A DNA stretch of 64,000 bases from JAMQKA01 sp043951865. Its GTDB lineage: Bacteria; Bacteroidota; Rhodothermia; Balneolales; Balneolaceae. The notes under the pieces are model-generated. The model was given only the letters and a program-made list of their open reading frames with translations. It was not told the origin of the DNA and searched no databases. A program made the translations under genes and the position numbers. Shown here in pieces: positions 33,923 through 44,165 of this stretch (positions are counted from its first letter, which is position 1; each line of letters begins with the position of its first letter). Where the stretch lies: assembly GCF_043951865.1 (NCBI RefSeq), contig NZ_JBINJF010000007.1, positions 1 through 64,000 of the forward strand. Reading direction: 5' to 3'.

Positions 33923-36900
33923 TTAGTTGAGAATTCCTCGTCCGTCGATATTTAAGTTGGTTATGATATACACATCTCCGTATTGGAAGATCGGGCGCTT
34001 GCCCCCGTCGAAGTAGTGATAGTACTGGTGGTTCTCACCTTTCTTGTCGCCGGGGTATATCACCTTGTCGCTGCCGTACATGATGCGCTCAGCGTGGCCG
34101 ATGGAAACCAGCTCAGCTTCACCAGGTGGAAACAGTTCGTAGTCATAGCCGTCGGCTGGAAAATGATGGAACTCCTGGTACATCTGCTCGGCTTGGTCGT
34201 TGTCAAAGGCTCCTTTAATTAATTTCATGCGGGTGGTCGGGAAGGCGAACAGCGTGGTTCCCTCGGCGTCGATGATCATCGCCAGATCCTGATTCTCTGA
34301 AAGAATGCGCTGCATGAACCCTTTGGTGTCGATGAATTCTAGTTCGCCCACGGTTCCAGCATACGCCAAGGGTTCCTCGTATAAGGTTTTGAGCGGTTTG
34401 GGAAGCGCCCTGTTCTTTCCGGGTGCTGATCTGTTGGGACGGATATCGTCAGGCTCTGGCGTGTCGCGATAAATACCAACTTCACGCACGCGAACAGTCC
34501 CTTTTATTCCATAGGTGGGCGCTATGCGATTGAGTTCTTCATAGAGCTCCGTGCGGTCAGTGAATTTGGTTTTGACCAGCTCGTTGACTACATCTTGCAG
34601 GCGGGTGACCGTTTCTTGGTTGGATTTCAGGTTGTCTTGGGCCCGGGCAAGCTCGGTTCGGGTTTGCTCGTGGGTAATCTCTAGTTCCTTCAGTGTTTTC
34701 TTCGAACGGTCCAGCTCGGCGGTGATCTGCTCGATACGGACCTGAGCGGACTGTTGCCATCCTTTTTCGAGGGCTAAGAAGAGACCCGCTAGCTTGTGTT
34801 TAATGATGGGCAGCCAGCGCTCGGTTTTGTACATGCCCAGCTTTTGTTTTATGTGATCAAAGGTTACTTCCGTCCCGTCTGGATTTGTAGCCTGTTTTTC
34901 GGCTTCGATATCTACCTCGTAATGAGCGTAAAAATCTGCTTCATCGGCAATGATATTACCTTTATTACCCGCCAGGCTTCGGCCCGATTGCACCGGCTCG
35001 TCCATGCTCCAACCAAATTCTTCATTCAGCTGGTCACCGGCCATCTGTTTGATGGAGCTCCATTTGATCTTGTTGTAGAAGCTTCGGCTGGGAGCGTTGG
35101 GGTCAGGGATAAGATTAAACAGTACCCGCCCGTTGGCATTATTTTTCGGTACTTCCAAGGTCAGTTCGTGGCGGAACCGTGGGATGCGTTTGCCGTCCGT
35201 GGAGAGGTTATTTTCGATGGTGCCGATTTCTCCGCTGTAATCCAGCCATCCTATGCGGATAAGTCCTTGCTCCAAAGCCTCGGCCCCCGAGGCTGGAAGC
35301 TCCGAATCCAAAAGGGATTGCTCACGGGCAATAGCAGATCCCATACGCTCGGAGCGTTTTGTTACATCCCCGCTTGCTTGCGCCAGAGATGACTCCAGAC
35401 GTTGGGTTTCGCTGAGCAAGGAATCGATGCGGGCTTTCAGCACCTTGGTTTGGGCTTTGGACTGGAAAAATTCTTTGACCCGTGGGTCGGAGTTGGTAGC
35501 GGCCACCATTTGCTCGTATTCCAGGGACTCTCCCTCGGAGTCGGCAGAGGTTTCTCGGCCATCTCCAAAGAACAGTTCGTCAATCCAGCTTTGTTTTTTG
35601 CTGACCAGCTCCAGGCGGTACTGATCGAAGGAATCCTTCATTAGGTAAAAGTGGATGTTCACTTTTCCGTGTTGGTTTCCTTGCCGGAGCCCGCGGCCGT
35701 TGCGCTGCTGAATTTGCGAAGGGGTATAGGGTACGTCCATGTGATGCAGGTCGGTCGTCCATTTTTGCAAGTTCATCCCTTCGGCGATGGATTGGTTTCC
35801 GATCAGCACACGGTACTTGCCCAGGTTGAAATCATCCTGCACCTGCTTTTTGAGGGCTTCCTTATCGTCGGACGAAGAGACAAAATAGTCGTCACCTTTC
35901 GGGCCGGTGCCAATAATAGAGCCGTTAATGATGGCAATTTCTCCCCTGGGGATCCCGGTTTCGGCCAGCTCCTCTTTTATTAGCTGATGGTAGCTCCCGC
36001 CTTTTTGGCCTTCCACGGAGATCCAGTCGCAGAAGATGATTTGGTTGCGGAAGGTAGGAGCGGCTGGATTTACGCGCCTACTGTACAGGGCTTCGACAAT
36101 CATTACCGCTCGGTCGAAGGTTTCTTCCATCGAGTCCGACCCGTCGGAGTGTTTTTTCCGCTGTTTTTCGATCTTGTTCAGCAAGAACTGCTTCCCAACG
36201 GGGACTTCGTGAAGGTCGCCTTCGGTGGCCTCGATTTCACCGGCCACCTCTTTGAAGTATCCAAGGGATTTTAGCTCCTTGATAAGTTTGTGGCGGGACT
36301 GGCCATGGTATGGATTCGGGTTTTCCCTAGCAGGGTCAGATGTTACTTTGGAAAAATAATCGCCATAAATGCTATCGGGTATCCTGCTTGGAGTTGGATT
36401 TGCGCGTGTAGCATAACTTTCGGCAACGTTATCTACCAAGGCGCCCAGCTTCAGGAACTTACCATCTACGCCTGTGAAGCTGCTGTCATAGACGCGAAGA
36501 TCCGTAGCTATTTTACTTCCGTCGCCGGTGATGACCAGGAAATTGTCTTTGGTCTGGCATCCGCGCTGGCGCATGCAGTCCAGAATGTTATCGGCCCGGA
36601 GAATAATATCGTCAAAGAGCAGCTTGTGAATTTCACTGGGCTCGATAACCTGCTGTTTGGTTTCGGCTTCGGGGCGCTTGAATTTCGGTTTTAAAGCTTG
36701 GGGGTTGCCTTGGTTATCGGTTACAATTTCGCCTGATTTATCCCGGAGGTAGTCCGGAAATTTCTCGTAGAATCCCACCAGCTGATCATAGCTTTTGATG
36801 TCCATGACTTCATCAATGATGGCACGCATTTCAGGCAGGTTGTAATATCCGGCTACTACGCGCTCGGTTCGGTATTCGCCGTTGGTCTTTTTGACGATCT

Positions 36901-39900
36901 TTTCTTCCTCGCGGACAAACTGATTGATAAAGTTGTCCAAGTTGGCAATCTGGTATTTTTCGAGCAGATCCGGGGCGCAGAGGTTGAGCATGTGCCACAC
37001 CTCCACCGGGGAATTTACCACCGGCGTAGCAGTCAGGACAAACACGTTCCGGTAGTCCACTTTTGAAAACAGCCACTTCGTTTTTTGAAGCGCGTCCTCG
37101 GCTCGTTGGGATGGTTTGTTGGCTGCAATACCCAGCTTGGCCGCTTTCGCGCTCCCCAGAGCATTTTTGTAGAAGTGGGCTTCATCAAAGAACAGGGCAT
37201 CCACCCCGAGCTCATCAAAAAAGATATCGGTATCCAGGCGTTTGGCACTGGCTACATTGCGGAGCTTCGCCTCCCACTCCTCTTTCATCTTCTCCAGCCG
37301 CGTCACCATCGACTTTTTGGCCGTTGAGCTAAGGGCATCATCTTCTTCGATGAGTTCGTCGAAATTTTCGATCATTTGATCGAAATACTGGACGCGCTCC
37401 GAGTACATTTGCTGCTGGACCGCTGGAGATAGCGGGAGGCTCTTGAAAGCGTGATCGGCGATAAATATCGCATCCCAGTGGTAAAGCTGGGCCATGGTCA
37501 GTTCCTTATGGCGGTCTTTCCCTGCCATCTTCATGTTGAGGATTTTCGCATCGGGGAATAGCATGGAATATTCCTCCACCCACTTTTCCTGGACTTTACC
37601 GGGCACCACAAACATGGGTTTTCGGCAGGCGCCCTGCTGCAACAGAACCTGGGAAGTGATGATAGCCGAGAGCGTCTTACCGGCGCCCACGTCGTGGCAG
37701 TTGGCCCCGCGTCCGTTCCAAACTAATTTTTCGGCCACCGCGCGATTGTGTTTATACACCGCAAAATCCTTTACCCCGTAGAAGGTGTCGGACATGCCGC
37801 GCACTCGGAGAGTACTCCCATCGAATTGCGGGTTGATATGAGCGTTGTACTCGTGGTTATATGCCAGTTCGATGAGTTCGCGGATCTCCGTGGAGGCTTT
37901 GGTACGTACCCACTGATTGAACTTTTGGGGCACGCGCGTGAGCATCTGGTCATTATGGGTCCTTTGTTTGGCTCGGGACCGCTCGATAAGAGCTACAAGC
38001 CCTTTCTGTTCGGCATATTTCAGAGTCATATTGGGTATGACATTGTCATCCTCATCATAGAAGACCAGCGGAAAGCTTGAATCCTGAATATAGTTGTTGA
38101 TGATTTTGCTGAAGGGCGTCTGTCCCCAACCTTGGTTCCAGTCATCTTGGGTTTCCTCACCGCTGGCCACATACCGCCCCGCTTTGCGGAGTTTCATATA
38201 GAACCGGTTGCCGAGGTCGGCCTTGTCTTTTACAAGTCCGATATGCACGTCCCGATAGCCCAGCTCATCTTTGATCCACTCCGTTAGCACTTTCGTGGGC
38301 AAGTATGTGAAAATGTGGCGGGGATCGACGGTGATGCTGTAGGCATCAATCCACTCAGGAAGAACCGCTTGTAGGGCCTGGATATTTTTCTCCAGCTGAT
38401 TGTCTTCGGCTATTTGCAGTTTCTGGCGAACATTTCCGGCCAGGTATTGGTAACGAAATTCGTAGTTATTGGACTCAGGGTTATAAAAGAAATCCGGATG
38501 GTCCTCGATAGCTTCGGTGAGCTCGGCCCGGCTGGCCGTACCCCCTTTGTAGGTGGAATGGTAGAAATCCAGCGAGAGCTCTTCCCCAATGGAGCGGCCA
38601 TACATGGCAATTTCGGCCAGGTCATCGGAGTCGGAAACTGCCGGTACGTAGTTGCGATTGAACATTGATTCGGCATCGATGATATCAGCGTAAACCAGGT
38701 CTCTGCTGATGGGATCACGCTTAACAAAGGTCGTGAGTTTATACAACCGGTTGTCGTAGCGGAATATCTGGCGAATGTCTTCGTCTTCGTCGGGAATGCC
38801 GTAGCTGTTGATATGGCTTTCGAGTAGCTCCTTAAACTCTCCGCGGAGCGGCTCTTTTTGCTCGCTCTCTTGGGCTAGTGCCGTGACGAAATCATCGTAT
38901 TTGTCTAGCATCCGGCAGGACGAGCTGATTTTGGCGCGAAGTCCTTCGCCCGCTTTATCCGAGCCGCCCACGGTAATAGGGTTGAAATAGTGGCGCTGTT
39001 TTTCGTAGAATTTCTCATCATGGAAAATGATATTCCCGGCGTGGTAATCGCGGGTTGTCTCCAGCCGCACGCCCTCATCGGGGATCCGGTAGAACGGTAT
39101 TTTCCCCGGAAGCGGATATGGGAAGCGAAGATCATCTCCAAGAACCTTGCCGGCCGTGGCCTCATCTACTTGGCCTTTGACGCCCATGCGGGTTAAAAAC
39201 TGCATGTCGTGTCCCTGAATATGTTTGCCTAGTACCTGCTGGGGATATTTCTGGTAATACGGATTATAATAGGCCCCGTAGGATTCGCCTTTGTGTTCGG
39301 TGATACTTACCGCGAGATCCTGGTAGGCAAACAGCTGGTTTAATTCACTGCTGACATCAGGATGGGTTTCGCCTCTAGCGTCGGGATACTTCTGAAACAG
39401 GAGCAGATCCGTGGTTACAAGGGTATCGGCATTGTCTTTGAATGCCGTGGACGGGAGCCGGTAGGCGCCCACAAATCGGGCGCGCTGGACCATGGCCTGT
39501 CGGATGGCCGGATCTTTTTTGTCCATCGTGCCGACCGAGGTGATCACCGCCATAAAACCGCCCGGTTGGAGAGCGTCCAGAGACTTCAAGATAAAGTAGT
39601 CATGGATGCGCGGATTTAGGTGAGCCAGCGGATCGCGCTGTGCATGAATTTTTATATCTCCAAAGGGGACATTGCCTATGGCGCCGGTAAGATTGTATAG
39701 TGACAGGTCGGTCTCAGCAAAGTTTTGATGTTTAACTAACTGATTAGGGTATAGGAGCCGAGCAATACGAGCGCTCACTGCAGACCGCTCAACCATCAGC
39801 ATGCGATAGCTGCCGGAATTGGGTAAAAATCCCGCAAAATTGCCAATGCCTGAGCCGGGCTCTAATATGTTGCCACTGTCCACACCCATAGCCTGGAGTT

Positions 39901-41176
39901 TATCCCAAATTAGCTGTATCAACGGGTAGGAGGTGTAATGCTCGTTGAGTAGCCCGCGCTCGGTGCCGGTGCGATCCTCCCCGTACCCCAATCCACCAGC
40001 TCCAGTATACCGGCGAAGGGTGTCCAGGTCGGATTCGGTGATAGCACGATCTTCTTTTTCCAAGACGGCCAGCGCTGCTTCGTTGGCCCGGCGACGCTCG
40101 GATTTCGTTAATTTGATCGGATCATAGTTTTTCAACGAAAGGTCTGAAAAATCGCTTCCATATTCGGCTTCTCCCGCACGATCTTCAGAGGCTTGGTATG
40201 ATTGGTTGTCTTCAATTTTAGTTGTTAGGTCCTCACTTGTGGCACCTTCAAAAATTTGGTCAAAGTCGACGCCAATAATATTTCCATGCTGGCGAAACAG
40301 TTCCAATGCCTGCTCGCGATGCTCGGTTGGAAATTTGTCTAATGAAAATGCCAGTGCTAATTTCTTTACCGTTTCGGTGAAGGAGTCCTGGAGTGCCTGC
40401 AACTGGCTAGGAGGATTGTTACGACTCGTCAGCTGTTGGTTCAATTTTGTGGAGTTGTCCAGAAGGTCATCTATTTCCTTTGCGGCCTCCTTATTTCCCT
40501 GGTCAGCTTTCCAGGCCAGATCGGTTAGCTGTTGCATGCGTTTCGTATTAAGTGTATTGGATTTATAAGGCTGGTGAGCCGCTTCAGCGATTTGGGCCAT
40601 ACGCTTGGTTTTTACCTGAATCTCGACCGGAATATCTCGGGTCGGACCCGCCATCACGACAAAATGGTGAGCGCGATATCCTCCAACGGGCTTGGCGTAT
40701 TTGTCTTCATGTTCAAATGCTTCTCCGATTGCTCCTGAACCAATTTGTTTTACCACTTGATCCAGATCTTTTTGATCAGACAACACGATCATGCATCCGG
40801 CCATATCGGTCAGGCCTTGCATATAGTGTTCGCCAGCGCCAGCCTGCTTGATATCTCCTTTAATGCGCTTGCGACGCAATTTATTGATAACTGAATATGG
40901 AGATTTAACGCGCCCTTTTATCATAGCTTCCGGTTGCATGTCGGTGAGCTTTGCTACCACTTCATCGAGGGCCTGCTGGTAGTCCCCTCGTAAGTCGATC
41001 AGCTGTTTGATTTCGTCGGTAAGCTTGGTTTCTTCGACAGTTTCGGTGTCCCCGGCCAGCTGCGGGTTGGGATCGTCGGCGTTGGGGATACCGTCTCCAT
41101 CGAAATCGCCAAAAATACCGGGGTAATCCTCGGTTGTAATTTCGTCAAAAGGAGTAACAGTCGGATTGTCTCGCAT
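33923..41176 (-). CDS. Giant polyvalent protein: RelA/SpoT-like domain, DNA methylase, SNF2-like helicase
   Basis: A 2417-residue protein. About 60-210 is RelA/SpoT-like (SPYSVINKLRRKR; TDMAGCMIVLSD; VGGYRAHHFVV; EIQVKTKRMAQIAEAAH). About 420-600 is an N6-adenine methylase-like fold (NILEPGSGIGNFAGF; motif IV reads GNVPFG). About 1140-1900 is a superfamily 2 helicase: CHDVGAGKT (about 1160), FFDEAH (about 1330), LTATPVVNSP, and QQRNGRGLRQG (about 1827). The C-terminus has coiled coils and short beta domains. Such fused proteins are known from phages and conjugative elements, where they travel with the DNA to protect it and re-shape the host. Confidence 0.85.
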   Translation of the reverse strand: MRDNPTVTPFDEITTEDYPGIFGDFDGDGIPNADDPNPQLAGDTETVEETKLTDEIKQLIDLRGDYQQALDEVVAKLTDMQPEAMIKGRVKSPYSVINKLRRKRIKGDIKQAGAGEHYMQGLTDMAGCMIVLSDQKDLDQVVKQIGSGAIGEAFEHEDKYAKPVGGYRAHHFVVMAGPTRDIPVEIQVKTKRMAQIAEAAHQPYKSNTLNTKRMQQLTDLAWKADQGNKEAAKEIDDLLDNSTKLNQQLTSRNNPPSQLQALQDSFTETVKKLALAFSLDKFPTEHREQALELFRQHGNIIGVDFDQIFEGATSEDLTTKIEDNQSYQASEDRAGEAEYGSDFSDLSLKNYDPIKLTKSERRRANEAALAVLEKEDRAITESDLDTLRRYTGAGGLGYGEDRTGTERGLLNEHYTSYPLIQLIWDKLQAMGVDSGNILEPGSGIGNFAGFLPNSGSYRMLMVERSAVSARIARLLYPNQLVKHQNFAETDLSLYNLTGAIGNVPFGDIKIHAQRDPLAHLNPRIHDYFILKSLDALQPGGFMAVITSVGTMDKKDPAIRQAMVQRARFVGAYRLPSTAFKDNADTLVTTDLLLFQKYPDARGETHPDVSSELNQLFAYQDLAVSITEHKGESYGAYYNPYYQKYPQQVLGKHIQGHDMQFLTRMGVKGQVDEATAGKVLGDDLRFPYPLPGKIPFYRIPDEGVRLETTRDYHAGNIIFHDEKFYEKQRHYFNPITVGGSDKAGEGLRAKISSSCRMLDKYDDFVTALAQESEQKEPLRGEFKELLESHINSYGIPDEDEDIRQIFRYDNRLYKLTTFVKRDPISRDLVYADIIDAESMFNRNYVPAVSDSDDLAEIAMYGRSIGEELSLDFYHSTYKGGTASRAELTEAIEDHPDFFYNPESNNYEFRYQYLAGNVRQKLQIAEDNQLEKNIQALQAVLPEWIDAYSITVDPRHIFTYLPTKVLTEWIKDELGYRDVHIGLVKDKADLGNRFYMKLRKAGRYVASGEETQDDWNQGWGQTPFSKIINNYIQDSSFPLVFYDEDDNVIPNMTLKYAEQKGLVALIERSRAKQRTHNDQMLTRVPQKFNQWVRTKASTEIRELIELAYNHEYNAHINPQFDGSTLRVRGMSDTFYGVKDFAVYKHNRAVAEKLVWNGRGANCHDVGAGKTLSAIITSQVLLQQGACRKPMFVVPGKVQEKWVEEYSMLFPDAKILNMKMAGKDRHKELTMAQLYHWDAIFIADHAFKSLPLSPAVQQQMYSERVQYFDQMIENFDELIEEDDALSSTAKKSMVTRLEKMKEEWEAKLRNVASAKRLDTDIFFDELGVDALFFDEAHFYKNALGSAKAAKLGIAANKPSQRAEDALQKTKWLFSKVDYRNVFVLTATPVVNSPVEVWHMLNLCAPDLLEKYQIANLDNFINQFVREEEKIVKKTNGEYRTERVVAGYYNLPEMRAIIDEVMDIKSYDQLVGFYEKFPDYLRDKSGEIVTDNQGNPQALKPKFKRPEAETKQQVIEPSEIHKLLFDDIILRADNILDCMRQRGCQTKDNFLVITGDGSKIATDLRVYDSSFTGVDGKFLKLGALVDNVAESYATRANPTPSRIPDSIYGDYFSKVTSDPARENPNPYHGQSRHKLIKELKSLGYFKEVAGEIEATEGDLHEVPVGKQFLLNKIEKQRKKHSDGSDSMEETFDRAVMIVEALYSRRVNPAAPTFRNQIIFCDWISVEGQKGGSYHQLIKEELAETGIPRGEIAIINGSIIGTGPKGDDYFVSSSDDKEALKKQVQDDFNLGKYRVLIGNQSIAEGMNLQKWTTDLHHMDVPYTPSQIQQRNGRGLRQGNQHGKVNIHFYLMKDSFDQYRLELVSKKQSWIDELFFGDGRETSADSEGESLEYEQMVAATNSDPRVKEFFQSKAQTKVLKARIDSLLSETQRLESSLAQASGDVTKRSERMGSAIAREQSLLDSELPASGAEALEQGLIRIGWLDYSGEIGTIENNLSTDGKRIPRFRHELTLEVPKNNANGRVLFNLIPDPNAPSRSFYNKIKWSSIKQMAGDQLNEEFGWSMDEPVQSGRSLAGNKGNIIADEADFYAHYEVDIEAEKQATNPDGTEVTFDHIKQKLGMYKTERWLPIIKHKLAGLFLALEKGWQQSAQVRIEQITAELDRSKKTLKELEITHEQTRTELARAQDNLKSNQETVTRLQDVVNELVKTKFTDRTELYEELNRIAPTYGIKGTVRVREVGIYRDTPEPDDIRPNRSAPGKNRALPKPLKTLYEEPLAYAGTVGELEFIDTKGFMQRILSENQDLAMIIDAEGTTLFAFPTTRMKLIKGAFDNDQAEQMYQEFHHFPADGYDYELFPPGEAELVSIGHAERIMYGSDKVIYPGDKKGENHQYYHYFDGGKRPIFQYGDVYIITNLNIDGRGILN

Positions 41177-41180
41177 CGGG

Positions 41181-42443
41181 CTAGCCCAGTATTTTGGTTA
41201 AAAAGGCATCCAGTTTGTCCTGGCTTTCTTTGGCGGCTTCAATGTCGATGGGTTGCTGCGTTTCTGCGGCCGGGTCGGTGTCACTCGTTACCGGTTTTTC
41301 GCCAGTAGAAGTGTCGGCGGGCTGGGTGACTGGGGTCGGTTTATCTTTGCCGGCAGGCTTCTGTTTTGCCTTTGGCGCTGGCGCCTCATTTGCAAAAGAT
41401 TTTTTGTCCTTTTTAGCAAACGCTCGTTCCTGTCGCTTATATTCTTTAGCGCCCAAAACGACCTTGGCATGATCTTGTTTGAATATGCGTACTTCCAAAT
41501 CGCCATATTTGCTGACTAACTTTTTCCAGCACGCTTTGAGCCCGCCCCCTTTGCCTTCTGTACAGGCCTGGTATTCCAGGTGGCCATCGAGGAGCAGGTC
41601 CAAGACATATCGCTTTTTGGGGTAGTCGGCGGTGTAGCGGATCGACAGATGGGCATTTTCGGATTCTCCGGAATGCTTCGGGGCATAGCAGGGCATCTTG
41701 CTGCCGAACATGGAGTTAATGCGTTTCCAGGAGCGGATTTTGTGGAGCTTGTCTAATTCTTTGAGGGTAATTTTAAAAGGGGTGTCCACGGGATTTTCGC
41801 GGTTGGCTGGAGCCTTTTGTTTCGCTGGCTTAGTTTTTCGGGAAACGTTTCGGTCAGCGGCTGTAAAGGGCACGGCAATAGCGGTCAGCTCCTGGTAGCG
41901 GTTTTTTTCGGTTTCGGCTCCGCCTTCTTTGGTAACCTTTATTTCGATGTCGCATTCGTGGGCAATACTGGTATTACCCTTGTACTGTCCGTCCTTAGTG
42001 GCATGCGATACCATAACAAACATGATCCCGTTTTCTCGGCACCACTGGGCCAGCTCCACGGTTTCTTTGGCGTTGGCATCGATCACGGAAATCGAATCCA
42101 GAATACAGGCGAAGGATCGGTTCTTTAGCAGAATTTCTTTGAGCGCCTGAATGGATTTCCATTTGGTGAAATTCAGGTTCCGGTGGGTCGCTCCTAGGCG
42201 CTTGACGCGGTCAACCAATGTTTTGCCAAAATGTTCTTCGGCGGGGATATACTCGATGCGCCCGTGTTCGGCTAAGGCATCAGCCAGTCCGAGACTCATC
42301 GTTGATTTACCGGCTCCTTTTTCGCCCCAAATAAAAATGACGGCATTCTTTTCGGGCTCACCGAGAAGTATCCCGTAGGGTTGTGCTATTTTTATGCCTT
42401 TAATATTAAGCTTGGAAAGCTGCTGGGCAGTCATTGATTCCAT
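41181..42443 (-). CDS. RadA/DnaB-type RecA-fold ATPase
   Basis: A 420-residue protein; the ATG at 42443 directly follows the upstream stop. Walker A is GEKGAGKS (40-47). Walker B lies in FACILDSISVID. MFVMVSHATKDGQYKGNTSIAHECDIEI matches the RadA pattern 'VxHxTKdGxxaG'. No zinc finger or Lon-like domain of full RadA is present; a 200-residue region of unknown fold and a Lys/Pro/Thr-rich tail follow. It may act in replication or recombination, or stand in for the packaging ATPase not otherwise found. Confidence 0.72.
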   Translation of the reverse strand: MESMTAQQLSKLNIKGIKIAQPYGILLGEPEKNAVIFIWGEKGAGKSTMSLGLADALAEHGRIEYIPAEEHFGKTLVDRVKRLGATHRNLNFTKWKSIQALKEILLKNRSFACILDSISVIDANAKETVELAQWCRENGIMFVMVSHATKDGQYKGNTSIAHECDIEIKVTKEGGAETEKNRYQELTAIAVPFTAADRNVSRKTKPAKQKAPANRENPVDTPFKITLKELDKLHKIRSWKRINSMFGSKMPCYAPKHSGESENAHLSIRYTADYPKKRYVLDLLLDGHLEYQACTEGKGGGLKACWKKLVSKYGDLEVRIFKQDHAKVVLGAKEYKRQERAFAKKDKKSFANEAPAPKAKQKPAGKDKPTPVTQPADTSTGEKPVTSDTDPAAETQQPIDIEAAKESQDKLDAFLTKILG

Positions 42444-42444
42444 A

Positions 42445-42768
42445 TTACTGTCGTCTGATTGTTTTAATTGCGATTCCAATGGCGATAATAGTCAGGCTGC
42501 CAAACAGCAATACCTTCCGGTTTACCGATGCCTGTGGTGGCCTTTGGGTTATGGCGTTCGGATTAATGCCTAGTTTTTGTAGTAGCTCCTGACCGGCTAT
42601 GCCGCTGGTCGGGAGCCCAAACTGTTGTTGGGCTTGTCGGACGGCCTGCTGGGTCTCCGGGCCAAATATCCCGTCGACACCATATTTGGGCAGGTCCATA
42701 CCGGCGGCTTTGAGTGCTGATTGCAGGTGCATGACCTGCGGCCCTTTGTCACCTATTTTGAGAGTCAT
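42445..42768 (-). CDS. Tail-anchored peptidoglycan-binding protein
   Basis: A 107-residue protein: a PG_binding_1 domain (about 5-67; QVMHLQSALKAAG, YGVDGIFGPETQQAVRQAQ) and a C-terminal transmembrane helix (VLLFGSLTIIAIGIAIKTI) with the basic end RRQ. It would hold a membrane surface to the cell wall; in a virion it could help entry together with the transglycosylase. Confidence 0.8.
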   Translation of the reverse strand: MTLKIGDKGPQVMHLQSALKAAGMDLPKYGVDGIFGPETQQAVRQAQQQFGLPTSGIAGQELLQKLGINPNAITQRPPQASVNRKVLLFGSLTIIAIGIAIKTIRRQ

Positions 42769-43175
42769 TGGGAAGATCGGTTTCGGTTTATGAAGGTGAG
42801 ACCGGCTATTCCAATGGCGATGCCCATGGAAAGAAAGCCGGCCTGTTTAAGTGTGGCCATGGATTTGCTTTTTGCAACGGTTTCTTCAAGACCGATAAGA
42901 TCACTTACAGCCTGTAGGTCCACATATTCGAAGTACCGGTTGATAACCCCAGCATGTTGGTGGTAGACGGTATTTAACCCATCTTTATCGGTTGTAAGGT
43001 CAGCCATGATGATAGCCGTAGTTGCGGCTTTTCCTTTCTTGCCGCTTAGGGCGCGGTCGGCTAGGCTAATGGCTTTGCGAAACGCATTTTTTCCGGTTTG
43101 GCGCAGGTAGCTGTTTAGCCCGCCCATACCGTCGTCCACAATCTGATAATCACGACCTTCAATGAGCTCACGCAT
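42765..43175 (-). CDS. Tail-anchored protein of unknown function
   Basis: A 136-residue helical protein with a C-terminal transmembrane segment (AGFLSMGIAIGIAGLTFI) and the basic end NRNRSSQ. GGGAGGAAC stands ahead of the ATG. It overlaps both neighbours by four and eight bases. No domain recognised. Confidence 0.55.
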   Translation of the reverse strand: MRELIEGRDYQIVDDGMGGLNSYLRQTGKNAFRKAISLADRALSGKKGKAATTAIIMADLTTDKDGLNTVYHQHAGVINRYFEYVDLQAVSDLIGLEETVAKSKSMATLKQAGFLSMGIAIGIAGLTFINRNRSSQ

Positions 43176-43854
43176 TTTTCTGTTCCTCCCGGCCGGTGTC
43201 AGGGTTGGCTATGTTTTTCAAGCTGTCTCGCATGCCGGGGATAAGCGGGCCAAGGAAATACGCTCCGGCTCCGATGCCAACCAGCCATAATACTTTAGTG
43301 AGCGTGCTGTTGACGCCGCTGAATGCGCTTTGCGGATTCGGTAAGCTAATCTGATACCACGGCTCGGTGGGCGGGGCATATACCCCGCTCTGTTGGCCTT
43401 GGTCGATATCCAGATCCAGCGTCATAACCTTGGAGGCCGCAAGCGGTTTGGCTTCGGATATATTGGCTTCGGTGACATTGCTGGGATGCAGCTCAAAGAT
43501 GACCGGGTGATTACGGTCCGGACGAAAAGATCGCCCGAACACCAGCCGGGTTTGCCCGCGACAGCCGTCCCACATGCTGGTCAGGATTCGGGATATGGCC
43601 AGTACCTTTCGGGATTGCGGATCAAGAGCGGCAATGACCGCATCAGGACATACTATAAGTAGAAACGAGTTCCAGAAGTTGCGGTACCGGTCGATTTCGA
43701 TATCAACGGAGAAGGGAACCCCGTTTTTGGGCACCCCGCGCTCGGGATACCGGCCAATAATGCGAACTTCGCCAGCCTCAGAGCTAATAATATTTCCTGT
43801 AATGCCAGCGGATCCTAATCCGTTGTCGCTATATGCATATTGGGTCTGGGTCAT
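43168..43854 (-). CDS. Beta-rich tail-anchored protein
   Basis: A 228-residue protein. Residues 20-160 are mostly beta (EVRIIGRYPERGVPKNGVPF; SFLLIVCPDAVIAALD; GQTRLVFGRSFRPD), then a hydrophobic segment (KVLWLVGIGAGAYFLGPLI) before a polar tail. It could be a capsid-to-membrane linker. No family recognised. Confidence 0.52.
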   Translation of the reverse strand: MTQTQYAYSDNGLGSAGITGNIISSEAGEVRIIGRYPERGVPKNGVPFSVDIEIDRYRNFWNSFLLIVCPDAVIAALDPQSRKVLAISRILTSMWDGCRGQTRLVFGRSFRPDRNHPVIFELHPSNVTEANISEAKPLAASKVMTLDLDIDQGQQSGVYAPPTEPWYQISLPNPQSAFSGVNSTLTKVLWLVGIGAGAYFLGPLIPGMRDSLKNIANPDTGREEQKNA

Positions 43855-43855
43855 G

Positions 43856-44164
43856 TTATCTTCGTCTGGTTAAGATTCGAAAAGCAAGATATCCACCGGC
43901 AATCCATCCCAGAGTTTTCTTGTGTTGGTCAAACCAATTTCGGAGCTCTTCGGAGGGTCGGGCGGCTGAGAGCCGCTGGCAGATCGACTGGTCTTCAGAG
44001 GCTTCAACCTCTGCCCCTTTTGGGACTTCCTGCAGCTGGATGGTCGGTTGCAGGTACACCTTTTCCTCCGACCGAGAGGGATTTGGGTAGCGCCCGTTGG
44101 GAATATGACCATCGAGATAATGAGAAATTCCTACCGGATGGGCGGGATAAGTGGCTTCTATCAT
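43856..44164 (-). CDS. Tail-anchored small protein
   Basis: A 102-residue protein, polar and Pro-rich, with a C-terminal hydrophobic segment (TLGWIAGGYLAFRIL) and TRRR at the end. Same layout as its neighbours. Function unknown. Confidence 0.5.
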   Translation of the reverse strand: MIEATYPAHPVGISHYLDGHIPNGRYPNPSRSEEKVYLQPTIQLQEVPKGAEVEASEDQSICQRLSAARPSEELRNWFDQHKKTLGWIAGGYLAFRILTRRR

Positions 44165-44165
44165 A

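Noticed and set aside
36831..38080. Overlapping frames of 80-110 codons inside the giant polyvalent gene
   Set aside because: They are antisense or shifted shadows of conserved helicase sequence.
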